From Latrodectus hesperus (lineage: Eukaryota; Arthropoda; Arachnida; Araneae; Theridiidae), in assembly GCA_037975125.1 (NCBI GenBank), contig CM075857.1:94606214-94670213 (forward strand): a stretch of DNA of 64,000 bases. Direction: 5' to 3'. A program made the position numbers and the translations under genes. The notes under the pieces were generated by a model that was given only the letters and a program-made list of their open reading frames with translations, was not told the DNA's origin and did no database searches. How positions within the stretch are numbered: the first letter of the stretch is position 1; every line of letters begins with the position of its first letter. Below are positions 1-12,549 of this stretch, one piece after another.

Positions 1-288
1 AAAAGAATTTGAAGGAGATGCATTTGTTTCTTCAAGTTCAGTAATTAAATTCACAGAATGAAAAGGATTATTTTTTGCAATCTGTTCAGAATCCTTCTTT
101 TTTGAACCGAAAGCACTTAAGCACGAAAGATCCACAGTAATATGCTTCTTTTCCAAATGTTTCTTTAAATTATTTGTCGTCGATTTGAAGCAAAGTTTTG
201 AACCACATAAATTACATTTGGCAGTCTTCAAATTTGCATCAATAATATTAAAATAATTCCAAATAGGACTTTTATTAACTCTACTCAT
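1..288 (-). CDS. BED zinc-finger protein N-terminus (hAT/ZBED type), partial
   Basis: Reading the minus strand from an ATG at 288 gives 96 codons without a stop, running off the left edge of the window. Residues about 8-49 form a BED-type zinc finger: aromatic residues W10 and F13, a zinc pair C25-x2-C28, then H44-x4-H49 after an LKKHL helix. BED fingers bind DNA and occur at the N-terminus of hAT transposases and of host ZBED proteins derived from them. After the finger the chain becomes polar and low in complexity (KKKDSEQ, then Ser/Asn-rich), which is the usual linker before the transposase core. The catalytic core lies outside the window, so an intact transposase, a dead copy and a domesticated gene cannot be told apart. 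The ATG lies just upstream of the finger, which fits a real start. I am confident of the domain and moderately confident of the hAT origin. Confidence 0.8.
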   Translation of the reverse strand, partial: MSRVNKSPIWNYFNIIDANLKTAKCNLCGSKLCFKSTTNNLKKHLEKKHITVDLSCLSAFGSKKKDSEQIAKNNPFHSVNLITELEETNASPSNSF

Positions 289-479
289 TTTAAAATATTT
301 AAAATGTACAATTAAGTAATAAAATTAATATAACAAATAATGGAAGCAATGAAATAATAAAATAGCTCAAAAGTGAGGGTTTGTTTTTGCTCAAAAAAGA
401 GACAATGGCAACTGAAACTGAATAGAATGATACTCGGTATTTATTTAAACCATTTTAGTTGCAACTATGTAAAAGGATA

Positions 480-850
480 TACTACACATTAGCGCTAACA
501 GGACCACCCTATCGATAATTACTTTTACTGAAGCCCTGTCTGAGGATCACCTTATTGATGATTACATTTTCACCCGAAATTTAAATTCCCAACTAAGTGC
601 AGGATTTCGTCTCGCTAATTTCTCACGGTCCAGTAATCGTTTCTTAGAATCCCTTCATTTGTCACCATTGTAAAATCCCGCCACACACGATAGGATTTTT
701 CGTTTGGATTTGTTGAAGGGGGTAGAAAGTAATTAAGCACACACTTACCTCAAATTCTGCCGACCACAGTAGGGGAGGCACATCTGGAGTGGAATCCTAT
801 CGTGTGTCGGAAAAGACCACCCTATGAATAATGAGTTTTTCCCAGAGAAC
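480..850. repeat. Repeat cluster flanking the BED gene, possible hAT end
   Basis: Three related direct repeats occur: GACCACCCTAT at 502-512, a variant GATCACCTTAT at 544-554, and GACCACCCTAT again at 815-825. Each is followed by a similar TAAT/TGA-rich stretch. A perfect 15-bp inverted repeat, ACACACGATAGGATT at 683-697 against 793-807, surrounds a 95-bp spacer. Read on the minus strand from 538, the sequence begins CAGGGCTTCAG, which resembles the CAGGG termini of many hAT elements. The adjacent 8 bases (539-546, TCTGAGGA) would then be the target duplication. Short repeats near the ends are typical of hAT elements. The other element end is not in the window, so the boundary is inference. 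Confidence 0.35.
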
Positions 851-3800
851 TAGGAGCGGAAGGGATTTCTGTTGTTGAACATCAATTTCAATTTTCATTT
901 TTTAGCTCATTCAGGAATTTAAATCTAATAGAATTTTAGTTTAAATAATTCAAAATAAACGTTAGTTAGCTATAAATATTTCTTCAAAAGAAAAATACAA
1001 TTAACTAGAGTTTTTAGATTTTGAATGTAATTTTCAATAAGCATAGAGTATTAAGATGTCTATAAAAATATTTTGCTTAAACTGTTTTTTAATATTGAGG
1101 ATTCAATATGTTACAAATCTACAAAAATTATATATTTTATCACAATGGAATAATTTGTGCATATTTTAAAATCAGATTTGCGCAGTAAAATGCATTAACA
1201 TTTCTGAATTCAAATACTTCTATTACTTTTTAAGATAAGTTTTTTCCTCGTATAAATATATTTTTCAAATATTATTAACTTCAGATAATGAACAGGAAAT
1301 AAAAGTTCAATAATTGGAATAAAATATAATTAAATTGAAGGAATGTATTCAATTCTAAGTTTTTAATTTTATTCGTGGTTATTATTGTAATAAAAAAGGG
1401 TACAAAAAATTAGTAATAAGATACACCACATACGCTTTTCGGGTTGCTTTCGTTTGTAAATCAGCAAAAAAAAAAAAAAAAAGGGAAAATCTGTAAAACA
1501 TTAAAATTTTGACTATCGATAGTCAGAATCTCTTTCTTTTAAGTGATAAAAATAATTAAAAATCTTGCAAGTTTTTTTTTTTTTTTTTTTTTAGTCAAGA
1601 AAAAAAACTTGTAAGATTTCTAATTATCTTTTCCTTTTATAATGATTTTAAAACAATTTGGAAATGTAAACATATTTTTATAGCTTCATTATTAAATAAC
1701 ATTATAATCAGTTAAACATACATTTCTCAAATGATCGTTTATTTTTGAATAAAAGGAAGCATGCAACGTCAAAAGTAACTTTCTTCAAAGAATTAAAATC
1801 GCAACAATGAACTTCTTTGGAAATGATGAAGAACAATACTTTGTGTGATTCAGTTTTTATCTTCTCAATTAATTTTCAGTAATTAGAAATTTCATTTTCC
1901 TTAAGAAAATTGTGAAATAAAATAATGTTATTAATAACAAAATTAATATAGATTTAAGATTTGCTAAATTTTTTATAGCCGAGTAATGTAATAAAATGCT
2001 ACTATTTTTAATTTTTATTTAAATTAACAATAAAATTTCTTAACCATTCCAAAAAATAAAAATAATAAAGGTAATTTTTTGTACTATTACATTTATTGCT
2101 GGATCACACAAAAGTGAATGCAGTATGAAATTGAGAAGTATTAATCAATATAAAATTAAAACACATTAGCAAAAATGCACTATAATTTTAAATCGGGATT
2201 GAGTGACAAGTTTTGGAAGAATTTTTGAAGACTAGGGTGATAATTACGTAAAGCGACACTGAAAATGCAGAAAATCTTGAGGCGCATATGCGCCATTTTC
2301 ACAGATGACCAACTCTAACAGATGAATCAAAATGCTGGTATCTGAGTAATTAACACCCTTGGCTCGATTCTCAACTAGTACGTGGATGATTCTAGCAATT
2401 TCCCTATATTTAAACCGCAATTCCAATTAGCTTTCAGATTTAAAAGTTGATCATAGATTCGAAGTCCAAAACATGACATTTTTCCATGAACCCTAAATTT
2501 TTCTCCATTGCTTGGATGAAACATATGAGCGTTTATTTAGTTTTCTATTACATTTCGCATGATTCAAATTTTCAATCATGTTAATTTTCTAGATATTTGC
2601 TTTGATTGTTAATGATCTTTCTTAATATAGAAAACGATGAAAAATTTTATTCATAAAGTACCATGCAAATAATTCTAAAAAGCAAACAAAGCTAAATAAC
2701 ATTTTTAAAGCTAAATTTGCAAAAGATAGTATTTGCATTTAACTATAATTATATTTCAAATACTTTTTTGTTCCTGTAAAATATAAATAGAATGGAAATT
2801 TAGTCTAATGAAAATTCATAAAATAAAATCTCTAACAATTATTTATTATAATAGTAAAAAAGAAATTTATATTTATGTTATCTAGAAATTCTCAATCATG
2901 ATAAATTTGGAATCTTAGTGGAGGGCTTAACGCCCTAAAGCTCATGTAATGAATTAGAATATTCACTACGTATTGTCATTGTCTTCTGAGATAATTTTAG
3001 ATAGTGGGCCGTATTTACCTGATACAAGGGAGGGAACTCAGAAAACTCTCAAGCACCCATCTCAAAAGACATGCATGCTTAAAATAATGATATAATATCA
3101 TATAACGCTTTTAATAAATACTATAATGAAATATCTTCAATTCTAATTAAACCAACCTTTTCTTCAAACAGCCTGAAGATAATTCAATATTACAAGCTGA
3201 TAATTCAGAATGTTTTTCGTAATATGCAGTTTAATATCTGGTAATTTATTTTACAGTTATATAAAATTAAACATGTTATGAGTAGAGCTAATTATATTTA
3301 AAAATTTGTATTGAAATTAGATAGGAATAAAACTACAAAAATGATCCTTTTATGAACAATTTTTTTCATTATAATTACAACTTAACTTGAAAAATAAATG
3401 ATGAAAATTTATAATTTGCAGCTGTAATACTTATGATATTAATTTTATTATGAATTTATTTTCAAATATTAAATAAATACAACTACATTTACAAATTTAC
3501 AATAATTAATTTAATATAATTATACATTGCAATATTTATTATCATGATTCTTAATAATTATGTTCCTAACTTAACAACAATAACACTTTTTATTTCAACA
3601 CAAAATTTATAAATGGCTTTCTACAAGAAATATGTTGCATTTCTTTAATTACACAGTACATCAAATACATTTTTAGGTCTGTAAAATTATTACATTAAAA
3701 TAATATTTTAATATAATCAATTAAATTATCATTTAAAATAATTAAAATTTTATTTTTATAAATTAATTTTAATAAATTATGATGATGCTTTCTCAATAAA

Positions 3801-4150
3801 TAAAAAAGATTATAATTGTCAAAAATTATTTTTACAATGTATAAATTCTGAAAGTAAATTTAAAATTTTATCGAATGGTACGTTAGATTCTTTTTTTAAT
3901 ATTTTTTTAATTTAAAAAAATAAACTCCCAAAATTTAATATTAAATTTAAAATATTTTACTCTTGCTTTGATATGCGAACATAATTTCAAATTTCTAAAA
4001 AAATGCATCAGCTTAATAAAAATTTCGCTAAAATTCATGAAAAAATAATAATAAATAAAGGCTGAAGATAAATAAAATATCCCCACAATATTAACATAAA
4101 ATGTATTTTTAAAAATTCCCATTTTTATAAATGTTTTAATCTTTTTTAAA
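850..4150. other. AT-rich stretch without recognised genes
   Basis: I see no gene here. The stretch holds homopolymer runs, an exact 16-bp palindrome (TGACTATCGATAGTCA, 1510-1525) and an imperfect inverted repeat. In that repeat, about 30-bp arms at 1548-1592 and 1600-1633 share AATCTTGCAAG/CTTGTAAGATT and poly-T/poly-A. The open frames at 2244-2426 and 3907-4122 show no recognisable motif and sit in AT-rich sequence where such frames arise by chance. Confidence 0.6.
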
Positions 4151-4321
4151 ATGAAATATATTTATTCATCCGCTTTTCAATTAACTTTTCTGCATCAACT
4201 TGAGGAACCGAAAAGTGTACATTCTTATTTGCTAAACAACGCAACGTGCCTAGCGAAAGCTTCGAATGTGTTCCCGAGAAAACTTTATGTCAATCTTAGA
4301 AGCCAAAACAACGTAATAACG

Positions 4322-4556
4322 ACTTCAAAATTCCGTTGCGAAACAACGATAACGGCTTTAATGTTCCGGAAGTTCTAAAATAGCGATAACAGCTTTAAAG
4401 TTACAAAACAACGAGAACAGCTTTAATGTTCCGGAAGTTACAAAACAACGAGAACAGCTTTAATGTTCCGGAAGTTACAAAACAACGATAACGGCTTTAA
4501 AGTTACAAAACAACGAGAACAGCTTTAACGTTCCAGAAGTTACAAAATAACGTATT
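4322..4556. repeat. 37-bp minisatellite (AACGAGAACAGCTTTAA family)
   Basis: Successive units start at 4411, 4448 and 4485 (period 37), with a shortened unit of about 28 bases to 4513. The short type lacks the TGTTCCGGAAG segment. Units before 4411 are more diverged and of mixed length. The core AACGATAACGGCTTTAA recurs throughout. The array stands out by its CG dinucleotides and leads towards the assembly gap. Confidence 0.85.
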
Positions 4557-4559
4557 GTA

Positions 4560-4724
4560 GAAACCTACAACGACTTTGAGAAGTTACCAATACCGGAACG
4601 ATTTCAGCAGTTACGGGGGAAAAACCGTTATCTTAATAACATATTTTTTGAAGAACGCGTTATTTATTAAACGGTTATTAGTAGATAACGGTTCTTAAAT
4701 AACAGTTCCATTAAATAACGACCA
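4560..4724. repeat. Inverted-repeat sequence abutting the assembly gap
   Basis: AACCGTTATCT at 4623-4633 pairs perfectly with AGATAACGGTT at 4683-4693. Further copies of CGGTTATTA and TTAATAAC lie between and after them. The stretch can fold into a hairpin, which may have helped to break the assembly here. Confidence 0.6.
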
Positions 4725-5224
4725 NNNNNNNNNNNNNNNNNNNNNNNNNNNNNNNNNNNNNNNNNNNNNNNNNNNNNNNNNNNNNNNNNNNNNNNNNNNN
4801 NNNNNNNNNNNNNNNNNNNNNNNNNNNNNNNNNNNNNNNNNNNNNNNNNNNNNNNNNNNNNNNNNNNNNNNNNNNNNNNNNNNNNNNNNNNNNNNNNNNN
4901 NNNNNNNNNNNNNNNNNNNNNNNNNNNNNNNNNNNNNNNNNNNNNNNNNNNNNNNNNNNNNNNNNNNNNNNNNNNNNNNNNNNNNNNNNNNNNNNNNNNN
5001 NNNNNNNNNNNNNNNNNNNNNNNNNNNNNNNNNNNNNNNNNNNNNNNNNNNNNNNNNNNNNNNNNNNNNNNNNNNNNNNNNNNNNNNNNNNNNNNNNNNN
5101 NNNNNNNNNNNNNNNNNNNNNNNNNNNNNNNNNNNNNNNNNNNNNNNNNNNNNNNNNNNNNNNNNNNNNNNNNNNNNNNNNNNNNNNNNNNNNNNNNNNN
5201 NNNNNNNNNNNNNNNNNNNNNNNN
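4725..5224. other. Assembly gap, 500 N
   Basis: This is a run of exactly 500 unknown bases, the conventional length for a gap of estimated or unknown size. It carries no sequence information. Confidence 0.99.
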
Positions 5225-5593
5225 ACATGAGAATTAAAAAATTTTTACAGGAATGACAAGAACATAAAGAAAATATTTACCGGTAAAAAAAGTGAAGTTT
5301 TGCTTTATATATACAAATTGTAATATTTGTAGAGTAGTATTATATTCAAATATATACCTTATTATAGCTTAAATTTTACAGTAATATACATCTATATAAA
5401 TAAGCTTTAAAGACAGTTAAAATTAAAATTAAATGCTATTGATAAAATGAGATCTCTTTTTCATTTAAATGAGATATTTTCACTAAGCGCAAATCTTTCT
5501 ATCACTCAAAAACTGCAACTGAATTTTATTTAATTTATTTGCCGTGAAATGTTAAAACTTTATATGCATGACAGTATTTTTGTGTTTGTATGT
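5225..5593 (+). repeat. Dispersed 366-bp repeat, copy 1
   Basis: This begins at the gap edge with ACATGAGAATTAAAA and matches 11064-11429 in the same orientation almost end to end. Small indels and about nine in ten identical bases are visible by eye. Shared landmarks include TAAATAAGCTTTAAAGACAG, ATGCTATTGATAAAATGAGA and TTTGCCGTGAAATGTTAAAA. The left boundary is hidden by the gap. No terminal repeats or coding frame were recognised. Confidence 0.85.
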
Positions 5594-5650
5594 TTAAAAA
5601 TACTAGTTTCTTGACAATAATTAATATTTAATTCTTATGTATTATTATTA

Positions 5651-6090
5651 TTAAGCTAAAAGTGTCTCCTGAAATTTTCCCTCAAAATCAGTAGAATCTG
5701 CTGATATTTTTCCTCCAAGGTTGGTAGGTATGATATACGTAACATTCTCCACCATACTCCGCCATATACCAACCATTCTCTTATTCAGAGTCAAATTTGT
5801 TTTAGAGTTGGAAGGACAAAGTTTTCTGCCAATATATCCTTTTCTTTAGGTTGTTTTCGTAGGTTATCCACTTTTCATCCCCTATTATCAACCGGTTCAA
5901 GAAGGGCTTGATTTTGTTCCGAACAAGCAGAAATAGGAATGTGATGACTCTGTCATCAAAACTCTTCTGACTTAATTCATGCGACACCCATTTTGAGAAT
6001 TTCCATACCAATCCTGTCTTCCGAATAGCGTTCGAAATAGTTTGATGAGCTGAATTAAGCTTTCCGAAATCTCCAATGTTGTCAGAAAAC
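5651..6090 (-). pseudogene. Mariner-type transposase fragment, frameshifted
   Basis: The minus-strand frame from about 6090 to 5802 encodes LNSAHQTISNAIRKTG, then WKFSKWVSHEL, LLVRNKIKPFLNRLIIGDEKW and ITYENN. This order is that of mariner transposases: the end of the HTH region, the WVPHEL motif, and the first catalytic Asp in the GDEKW motif (Asp codon about 5877-5879). It stops at 5802. A different minus frame continues from about 5812 with KTNLTLNKRMVGIWRSM, VTYIIPTNLGG and KISAD, which matches the following mariner block, and ends at a stop at 5651. There is therefore at least one frameshift. The second and third catalytic residues are absent, and the N-terminus is cut by the SINE that starts near 6122. 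It is a dead relic. I am sure of the mariner family but not of the subfamily. Confidence 0.85.
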
Positions 6091-6121
6091 GATCTTTCAC
6101 TCTATGGTTTTAACAACATCA

Positions 6122-6525
6122 GTGAGTAGCTCCAGTGGCTCAGTAGCTTCACGCCGCTTCCCGTAAGCTCAGCAAAGTGAAGCATCATTTGCCGCGGGCA
6201 GTGGTTGGGAGGGTGACCACGGTGTACTCTCCTTCACTGGGTTGCTGGAACTCTGTGGGTTCAGGGACGTGTCCATGTTAGTCTGTGACATCCAAAGTCC
6301 TTCCGCTGGTGTGGAGAGGAGGGTGCCAGCTCAGGTGGGGCCTCGTCACCTGACCGTGGTTCAAAATGACGATGCACCTTAAAAGGAGCAAAGTCGTACT
6401 TTCACCTTCGGGGTGCGCTGATCCAAACGAAAGACGCTCTCTATTGACTTAATTCGCACTGCCAAAGGCACAGCGAGCCTGGCTTATCCAAGTGTCATAG
6501 GAAAACAACAACAACAACAACATCA
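6122..6525 (+). mobile_element. SINE-like retroposon with CAA tail (family D)
   Basis: A GC-richer block of about 400 bp ends in a (CAA)n tail at 6503-6520. It is flanked by the same 10-base word AACAACATCA at 6112-6121 and 6516-6525, consistent with a target-site duplication, though the right copy merges with the tail. The head TCCAGTGGCTCAGTAGCTTC looks like a diverged pol III A box. The B box is not convincing. The insertion lies at the broken N-terminal side of the mariner relic, so it is probably the younger event. Confidence 0.7.
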
Positions 6526-6539
6526 TTGATCAATCCATA

Positions 6540-9500
6540 GAACTTTCCGGTAGTCTTAATATTTAGTTACAACATATTCGACTTCTAAGATATTTTGTAT
6601 TATAGATAACAGTAAAAAATAAATCTCTTGGGATATTAAATACATAAGATTTTTTTAATATGTTCATAAAAAATTATGATTCTACATTGTCATATATTAT
6701 TATTGTAATTAATTGCTTTTTTCAAATTCATTTCTTTTTCTATATCTTTAAATTGTATTATAAATTATATTTCTCACTTACATACGTAACATTTTACAAT
6801 GAATCAGACAATTTTGAAAAATATTTTTTGTAAAACAATAATTATAAATTAAAAGCATTTATCCAATAGGATTCATTAAATCAATTTTTTTTTCAAATTA
6901 AATGATAAATATATTTTCTGATAAAAATTTATTTCTTAAGCACATTATTTTTAAATTTCAGTTGTGGTGCATATTCCTTGGGAATAAAATTAAGCAACAT
7001 ATTTAAAGATTTTTTTTGTTTTAGATCGCATATAAAATTGCTTAAAATTAATAATTCAAGTACAGGAAATAAATTCTGAGTTTTATATCTAAAGAACCTT
7101 AAAAATCTATCAAGTTGGTCAGTTTTTACATTAAAGCCAGAAAAATAAACTTCACTGATGTCAAGTTAGATTCGTTGCGGTTTAGAATTGAGTTCTTACA
7201 AGGCCACGTCAAACATATCGTAGATGAAAAGGTCTTATTTTGTGACAGGAAATTGATCGAGTTTGTCTGAGAACACCACCCTTAGAAATAAGAACTGGGC
7301 AGCTTGAAACATTGAAGTATTTTATTTGTTACTGTACCGAAGGGATATCCAATACAAGGGTTTCCCCCTCCAGTTTGAAAAGTAATGCGAACCCCATTGA
7401 TTTTTTTCCCTTTTTTTATCATTATTCCCTAAAGCTAAAGATTGGGCTATTGTGTAAAGGGATTGTTATCCAATAGGGATAGGGATTTCCATGCACTTGA
7501 TAGAACGAAGATTTTGTATCTAAAATCGAAGGAAAATCTGCTGTTATTGTCTAAAAACGGCTATTGTTGGAAAATCATCAAGTTTTATGTTTTCGAGAAT
7601 TTTATTGGGTTCTTGAATATTCCTTTTCAGCCAATAAGTTTTGAATTTTCGAATATTCTCTTCGACCTGATATATTGAATGGAATAAAAGATTTATTTTG
7701 CAACCTTTCTTTCTGGGAGAAAGAATAAAATTTTCAGATCCAAAATGTGGTTTATTAGATAATATAACTAATACATTAAAAGGCTGTGTGTCTAAACAGT
7801 AATTAAGTTTATAAAGCTATTTCTGAATAAATTTAAGTAATTAATTTATTTTCTTAAATGTATAACAAAAATTACTCAATTTTTAAATCGAAATTAAAAT
7901 TTTATTATATTAGATTAGCAGAAAATAATATAAATCATTATTATTACTAGAAGATAAATTATTCTAGTATATTAACAGAGAGAAAAATAATGGACATTAT
8001 TCAACAAGCTTCTTTGAAAATTTGTAATTGCCAGAATTATATTATTTATACTTACAGGTTTATCTTTGAAAAATCTTTAACAGCCTAAATAAACAAAAAT
8101 ATCATTTGATGTTTTTAAATAAAAATCAAGCCGTTTTTTTAATCTAATTTCCAACAACTGAAGTATAGGTCGTTTTGATAAATTAACTTTAATATACTGC
8201 AAACATATTTTAATAATAATTTTTATTCTAGTAAAAGAATTGGATATAAAAAATGCTTTCCTAATTAAATTCCAATCAGTAAGTTAATTGAAAGAAGCAT
8301 TCTAAAAACAACAATGTGAAGAAATTATCTAAATTGATCACTAATAGAATAAAACATCTATAGTAGATGTTTCTGCTTGTTGAATGCAGATTAAAGAGTA
8401 TGTCATTTGCAAATGATAAAAAGACTATGAAATGGCCAAAGGGATACCCATATTTTGTGTGTTTTCAGATTATTATTTGAAACAACATCATGCTGGAGCA
8501 ATCATGCCTTAAAAATGAATAAAATTTAATCCCTTATTTTTTAATCTTTACTAGTAACTTTTGATACCTTATTCTCCCGAAGGAGAAAACACTCCACATA
8601 AGCATAAAAGTGAAGTCAAAAAGAACAAAATAGAAAAAAAGTAATTATAGAGTTAGAACAACAGTAAATATAAAGATAACTAGGCAAAAAATAAAGGTTC
8701 GTCAAGAAATGACTTTTTCATAGCCTCCCAATATTAACCATAAAAAATTGCAATGACTATTGGATATGCTCCATGTTATTTTGTGTCCATTACTTTTCTA
8801 TTGTTGACCACAGTCTGGGAAATAAGAATTTTGAATTTTGGCTCAAATAACTAGCAAGATGTCATAACCGTTTCAAATTTGAGGGTAGTAACTGTCTGTC
8901 GATTTGGAAAAATCTGGTGTATTTTCAAGACTTTATCTCTAGGTTTTATAAATATTTTATTTGATAGTATTCCTCTAAATTACTTACAATTATTCCTTTT
9001 ATTAAAGTATAAAGAAGGATATCCGTTTATCCTTCAGTGAAAATTACAACATTTTCAGCTCTTTTTTATCAATAATATCAATCATTTCAAGTATTTTTAA
9101 CCGTTATTTAATATAATTCCTTTAATTTAGAGGTTACTTTCAAATGAATGGAGGTTTAAACAGTCAAAATTACTGGACATACTTTTCTCATTTCCTTCAA
9201 ATGAAAGACATGTTAAGTAGATTAAAGATTTAAACGGACTTAGATGTGTAATAATTAAAACAAAGTAATAGATTATGTTAAAAATTTTGCAAAAATCTAT
9301 TTCAACTACCACTAAAATGTAATGTACTACGTTTTCTTACATGAGAGATTCTTTATTTTTGATTCCACAATAAATAAGAATAGTCAGTATTCAAGTAAAC
9401 AGTAACAAAACTAAGTATTAAAAAAAACTCACTATCTTGATATATAAAACCTTCTTGTACTAGTATCTTCATATGAAAAAAAATAAAAGTTTAATAAAAG

Positions 9501-10580
9501 GAAATATGTCTTAATTTATAAATTTATTCCAAAGATTCTCTAAAGAAATGAAATTCTGTTTAGAAATTTTTATAACTTTTTAATTCATATATTAAAGCTA
9601 GTAAATTAATGAAATAGATATATTATTACGTAATATTAACCTTATTTAAATTAGAGACTATTAAAAATTTGAAAGGATTTAGAAAAAGAACACCAAAATC
9701 CATTTTACTTTAGGCGTTTATAATACTTATATTAACAGAATAAAATTATCATCAGTGTTTTACAATTTTATGCACCATAAAATAAATGAAAAGAATTTTC
9801 TATGATTTCCCACACTACCATCCTTAAATTATAACCCTGAGAAACAGGGAGAAAGCCAGTTTTCAATCTCTTTGCCTCTCTAAAAACACTGTAGAAGTGT
9901 TTTCACAACGGTAAGAGTGCTCGAAAGATGAAGCAAACACTACAGGGAGCCTGGCTTGCTTTTCAAGCATCTCTTCTTGCTTCACTTCACTTCGCCAAAA
10001 TGCTGCTATTATAAGGGATACTTCTGATTTCTCACTGGTTTGTTTTGATAATATATTAATAGCTCCACAAATACTTTACTGATTGCATGTTAATGGATTA
10101 AATGCTGTTTATAAAATATGATTTTGAACTTTATCTTATTGCCATTTTAAATTATTATTTTAACTATTAAATTAGAGTCTCGATTTTCATTTTTTTTTCA
10201 AAAATATTCTGCCTTGATTGCATTATTTCAGACTAAATAAATTAGACTCAATAAGTTACGATTAATTTCTATTAATTTGAAAATTAATCTAAAATAAATT
10301 ATGTATGTATTAAGATATTTTATGTATTAAGAGAGATTGTATTTAATAAAAGAATGACATCATGAATATTAGTATATTATTATGTTAAATATTAAAATTA
10401 ACAAAATATAATATACGCACATATAATTTGAAAAAATCCAGAAATGAATTTCACACTTACTTAGTAAATCTAATTTTGAATTATACAACAGTTAAAAATA
10501 TGAAAAGTATTTAAAATAATATATATACATGAATATATTAATTTGTTGTTAAAAACGAAATCTGGAAAATATCAGAAAAA
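6540..10580. other. AT-rich stretch with two GC-higher patches
   Basis: I recognised no genes. Two patches, about 7120-7480 and 9820-10020, are less AT-rich and not obviously repetitive. The second carries CTTGCTTCACTTCACTTCGCC-like sequence. The 78-codon frame at 7442-7678 has no recognisable motif. Confidence 0.5.
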
Positions 10581-10581
10581 A

Positions 10582-10925
<344 letters not shown>

Positions 10926-11063
10926 CTGAAAAGTATTGAATAAACTGATTATTCTATTAAATATATTGTTTAAGTTATATTAGGGGGATCCATTTAGTTT
11001 ATTATAATTTTACGATTAAAATCTATATCAATAAGCAAATTCAATTCTCACGTTCAAGACTTT

Positions 11064-11429
11064 ACATGAGAATTAAAATTTTTTAAAGGAATGACAAGAG
11101 CATAATGGAAAAATTTACCAGTAAAGAAAGTAATGTTTTGCGTTAATATACAAATTTTAATATTTGTAGAGTAATATTATTCAAATATAACTTATTATAG
11201 CTTAAATTTTACAGTAATATACATCCATATAAATAAGCTTTAAAGACAGTTAAAACTAAAATTAAATGCTATTGATAAAATGAGATCTTTTTTCATTTAA
11301 ATGAGATATTTTCACTAAGCGTAAATCTTTCTCTATCACTTAAAAAATGCTACTGCATTTTATTTTATTTATTTGCCGTGAAATGTTAAAACTTTATATG
11401 CATGATTGTACTTTTGTGTTTGCATGCTT
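11064..11429 (+). repeat. Dispersed 366-bp repeat, copy 2
   Basis: This is the partner of 5225-5593, in the same orientation and 5.8 kb away. Similarity stops at about 11429, where the flanks diverge (TGCATGCTTATT here, TGTATGTTTAAA in the other copy). The left flank here runs back to the 339-bp TA tract. The other copy is cut by the gap at its left side. Confidence 0.85.
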
Positions 11430-12545
11430 ATTAATATTTCAGATTCCAATTTATAGAACTCAAAATCTAACAAAAGTATTATTTTTAAGTACTTTAATAA
11501 TTATTTTATAAATATTTTATATGACTTTATATTTTAAAGCTATTAAAGTAAAATTCCTGAGTTAAAATGTAAATATTTGAGAAAATTATAATTTTTAATA
11601 ATTTTATTTCTTACAGTGAAATATTTTATTTCCTCTCTCCTACAATAACAGTAGCCAATGAATATTTAAATGGCAATTATTGATAAGTTGTCTGTAATGC
11701 AAACTGCAATCAAAATCAACGTTATCAAGATATTTTTATAGATTTTTTAATGTGTTTAAGTCAAGTTAGTCTTTATAAATTATAAGTACGTTCTCCATTT
11801 TCTCCCTGACATAAATCGATTTTTCCATTTCATTTTAATACAAACCAAATGTAATTATATAATAAAGGAAAAGTAGATTTCAAGCAAACAGGAGAAGCTG
11901 CTGTTATTATATTCTTGATATATCAAAGAAAAATAAAAAAAATTCACCAAAAATTGAGATTCGGTTTTGCAAAAAAGTATATTTCAAATGCAACAGAAGT
12001 AACCACATTAAAAATTATCAAAAACAATCAAGTTAAATCTGGTGTTAATAAAAGTTTTTTAGGGGGGAGAAAGATCCATAAAAAATAAAAAAATGCCAAA
12101 AATCATGAAGAAAACTTGGAAAACTTAGTCATCTTCATATTATTAACTATTTAAAAATTGTAAGGTTAAAAAATAGATAGAGTATCTATTTAAAGACTCA
12201 AAATAAATAAATAAGTATATATTTTTAAAATTATAATACAATTGGGTACCTATATATATATGTTTTAATTAATACTTTATTGTGTATAATTCATTATACT
12301 TTTTCATGTTAAGGGATGTTTTTTATAAGCCCTTTCCTCAGCTACTTTTATTGAAGGGAAATTAAAATTTAATAAGAGTAATTATTATTATGGTACAGAA
12401 GACTCTATTTCCACATTATTCCTATTAAACATTATTTCCACATACTTATATCCGAAAATAAGCAAAGACAATACATTATATATTGTTATTACGAATAAAA
12501 GATGGTCGTAATTTTTTTAAATATTTTTAAATGATAAATTTTTAG
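11430..12545. other. AT-rich stretch, nothing recognised
   Basis: No gene or repeat family was recognised. It holds only short A/T runs and a short TA tract at about 12251-12261. Confidence 0.5.
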
Positions 12546-12549
12546 GGCT

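Noticed and set aside
2244..2426. 60-codon minus-strand frame
   Set aside because: It has no recognisable motif, no promoter or splice context, and a length expected by chance.
4695..5228. 177-codon open frame on the minus strand
   Set aside because: It consists almost wholly of the 500 unknown bases of the assembly gap.
9127..9312. 61-codon minus-strand frame
   Set aside because: It has AT-rich codon content only and no recognisable feature.
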